Positions 62,239 to 64,000 of a stretch of DNA of 64,000 nt are shown here, in pieces (the stretch's first letter is position 1; each line of letters opens with the position of its first letter). The stretch is from positions 3,162,001 through 3,226,000 of the forward strand of contig NC_013929.1 of the NCBI RefSeq assembly GCF_000091305.1, in the 5' to 3' direction. Source of the DNA: Streptomyces scabiei 87.22 (GTDB taxonomy: Bacteria; Actinomycetota; Actinomycetes; Streptomycetales; Streptomycetaceae). The translations under genes were made by a program, and so were the position numbers. Under the pieces are notes generated by a model that was given only the letters and a program-made list of their open reading frames with translations, made no database searches and was not told the DNA's origin.

Positions 62239-64000
62239 GTGACGCGCAGCGTGTACGTGACCGGGATCGACCGCGGCGACGGCCGCCAGGTGGTCGAGCT
62301 GGGGGTGATGGAGCTTCTCACCCGCCAGGTCGACCGGGTGGGGGTGTTCCGGCCGCTGCTGCACCACGGGCCGGACCGGCTGTTCGATCTGCTGCGCGCA
62401 CGATACCGGCTCACCCAGGACCCGGCGACCGTGTATGGCATGGACTACCACGAGGCGTCCACGCTCCAGGCCCAGCACGGCACGGACGAGCTGGTGTCGG
62501 CGCTCGTCGACCGCTTCCACGCCGTCGCGCGCGACTTCGACGTCGTCCTCGTCCTCGGGACCGACTTCGCCGACACCCAGTTCCCGGACGAGCTCTCCCT
62601 CAACGCCCGGCTCGCCAACGAGTTCGGCGCCTCCGTCATCCCCGTCGTCGGCGGGCGGGGGCAGACCGCCGAGTCCGTGGCCGCCGAGACCCACAACGCC
62701 TTCCGCGCGTACGACGGCCTCGGCTGTGACGTGCTCGCCATGGTCGTCAACCGGGTCGCGCCCGCCGACCGGGACGACATAGCCGAGCGGCTCGGGGACT
62801 CCCGGCTGCCGCTCCCGGCGCCCTGTTACGTCCTGCCCGACGAGCCGGCTCTCTCCGCGCCCACCGTCGCCCAGATCACCCACGCCCTCGGCGGCACGGT
62901 GCTCCTCGGCGACGACTCGGGCCTCGCCCGTGACGCGCTGAACTTCGTCTTCGGCGGGGCCATGCTGCCCAACTTCCTGAACGCCCTGACCCCGGGCTGT
63001 CTGGTCGTCACCCCCGGCGACCGCGCGGACCTGGTCGTCGGCGCCCTCGCCGCCCACAGCGCCGGCACCCCGCCGATCGCCGGTGTGCTGCTCACCCTGA
63101 ACGAGCGGCCCAGCGAGGAGGTCCTGACCCTCGCCGCGCGGCTCGCGCCCGGCACCCCCGTGGTCGCCGTCGAGACGGGTTCCTTCCTCACCGCCTCCGA
63201 ACTGTTCTCCATGGAGGGCAAGTTGAGCGCGGTGACCCCGCGCAAGGCGGAGACCGCGCTCGGCCTGTTCGAGGGTTACGTCGACACCGCCGAGCTGCGG
63301 AGCAGGGTCTCCGCGCCGAGCAGCGACCGGGTCACGCCGATGATGTTCGAGCACACGCTCCTCGAACAGGCCCGCTCCGACAAGCGCCGTGTCGTGCTGC
63401 CCGAGGGCACCGAGGAGCGCGTCCTGCACGCCGCCGAGGTGCTGCTGCGGCGCGGGGTCTGCGACCTCACCCTGCTCGGCCCGGTGGAGCAGATCCGCAA
63501 GAAGGCCGCCGACCTGGGCATCGACCTGGGCGAGAGCCAGCTGGTGGACCCGGCGACCTCCACGTGGCGGGACAGGTTCGCCGAGAAGTACGCCCAGTTC
63601 CGCGCCCACAAGAACATCAGCGTCGAGCTGGCCTACGACGTGGTGTCGGACGTGAACTACTTCGGCACGCTCATGGTCCAGGAGGGGCTCGCCGACGGCA
63701 TGGTGTCGGGGTCCGTGCACTCCACCGCCGCCACCATCCGGCCCGCGTTCGAGATCATCAAGACCCGGCCGGACGCGGACATCGTCTCGTCCGTCTTCTT
63801 CATGTGTCTCGCCGACAAGGTGCTGGTCTACGGGGACTGCGCGGTCAACCCGGATCCGGACGCCGAGCAGCTCGCCGACATCGCCGTCCAGTCGGCCGCC
63901 ACCGCACGGCAGTTCGGGGTCGAACCGCGGATCGCGATGCTGTCGTACTCCACGGGGACCTCCGGGTCGGGCGCCGACGTCGACAAGGTGCGCCGTGCCA
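62239..64000 (+). CDS. pta: Phosphate acetyltransferase Pta (3' end outside window)
   Basis: 587 codons are present and the frame is open at the right edge. The enzyme converts acetyl-CoA and phosphate to acetyl phosphate. It is the long form: an N-terminal P-loop-like domain (SVYVTGIDRGDGRQVVELG; here the P-loop is degenerate), a DRTGG domain (about 205-320, near CLVVTPGDRADLVVG), and the catalytic PTA domain from about 370 (RRVVLPEGTEERVLHAAE, GMVSGSVHSTAATIRPAF, SYSTGTSGSGADVDKV). GTG 62239 has CGGAGAG six bases upstream. An ackA gene is expected beyond the edge but cannot be seen. Confidence 0.95.
   Translation, partial: MTRSVYVTGIDRGDGRQVVELGVMELLTRQVDRVGVFRPLLHHGPDRLFDLLRARYRLTQDPATVYGMDYHEASTLQAQHGTDELVSALVDRFHAVARDFDVVLVLGTDFADTQFPDELSLNARLANEFGASVIPVVGGRGQTAESVAAETHNAFRAYDGLGCDVLAMVVNRVAPADRDDIAERLGDSRLPLPAPCYVLPDEPALSAPTVAQITHALGGTVLLGDDSGLARDALNFVFGGAMLPNFLNALTPGCLVVTPGDRADLVVGALAAHSAGTPPIAGVLLTLNERPSEEVLTLAARLAPGTPVVAVETGSFLTASELFSMEGKLSAVTPRKAETALGLFEGYVDTAELRSRVSAPSSDRVTPMMFEHTLLEQARSDKRRVVLPEGTEERVLHAAEVLLRRGVCDLTLLGPVEQIRKKAADLGIDLGESQLVDPATSTWRDRFAEKYAQFRAHKNISVELAYDVVSDVNYFGTLMVQEGLADGMVSGSVHSTAATIRPAFEIIKTRPDADIVSSVFFMCLADKVLVYGDCAVNPDPDAEQLADIAVQSAATARQFGVEPRIAMLSYSTGTSGSGADVDKVRRA

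Overview
The window is high-GC actinobacterial chromosome, almost certainly Streptomyces: strongly G/C-ending codons, frequent GTG and TTG starts, rare TTA codons, and gene blocks I recognise from that genus (GlgE-pathway cluster, MerR-thioredoxin operon, 6C-type RNA, pfkA-pta). From memory the order resembles the S. coelicolor region around SCO5425-SCO5447; this was not checked by a search.

Layout. 1-8031: end of a beta-propeller lipoprotein, an RsbW-like kinase fold, an enoyl-CoA hydratase, two tandem L,D-transpeptidase lipoproteins and glycogen debranching enzyme glgX. 8050-11701: two-component system plus a DrrAB-type ABC exporter. 11907-19504: four consecutive fused ABC half-exporters forming two heterodimers with complementary degenerate ATPase motifs. 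19938-23992: two paralogous secreted M4 metalloproteases. 24662-37756: alpha-glucan metabolism, with glgP reading left and glgE-treS-mak-glgB reading right (trehalose to maltose-1-phosphate to alpha-glucan), plus a secreted subtilase. 37923-42721: atypical P450, HelD/HelR-like helicase, thioredoxin and its MerR regulator. 42785-47257: a putative 6C RNA, dctA, a 12-member mini-hairpin array and a CitA/CitB-type system that probably controls dctA.

47267-59499 is the most unusual part. It looks like an NLR (STAND ATPase) conflict island: two nucleosidase-fold (PNP) genes, each followed by an NB-ARC-TPR frame lying in the +1 register with no usable start codon, and a third NB-ARC-TPR gene whose own N-terminal domain is fused in frame. 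All three share a GDHxDFRG-type motif at the junction between N-terminal module and ATPase. The two PNP genes also share a leaderless promoter arrangement. The simplest reading is that PNP and NLR are made as one polypeptide by a +1 recoding event at a UAG-C stop, in both paralogs. A CUT1 sugar ABC importer (50895-54038) splits the island.

59433-64000: a PPOX-fold flavin/F420 protein, a double-HTH regulator, pfkA, and the 5' part of pta, which runs off the right edge.
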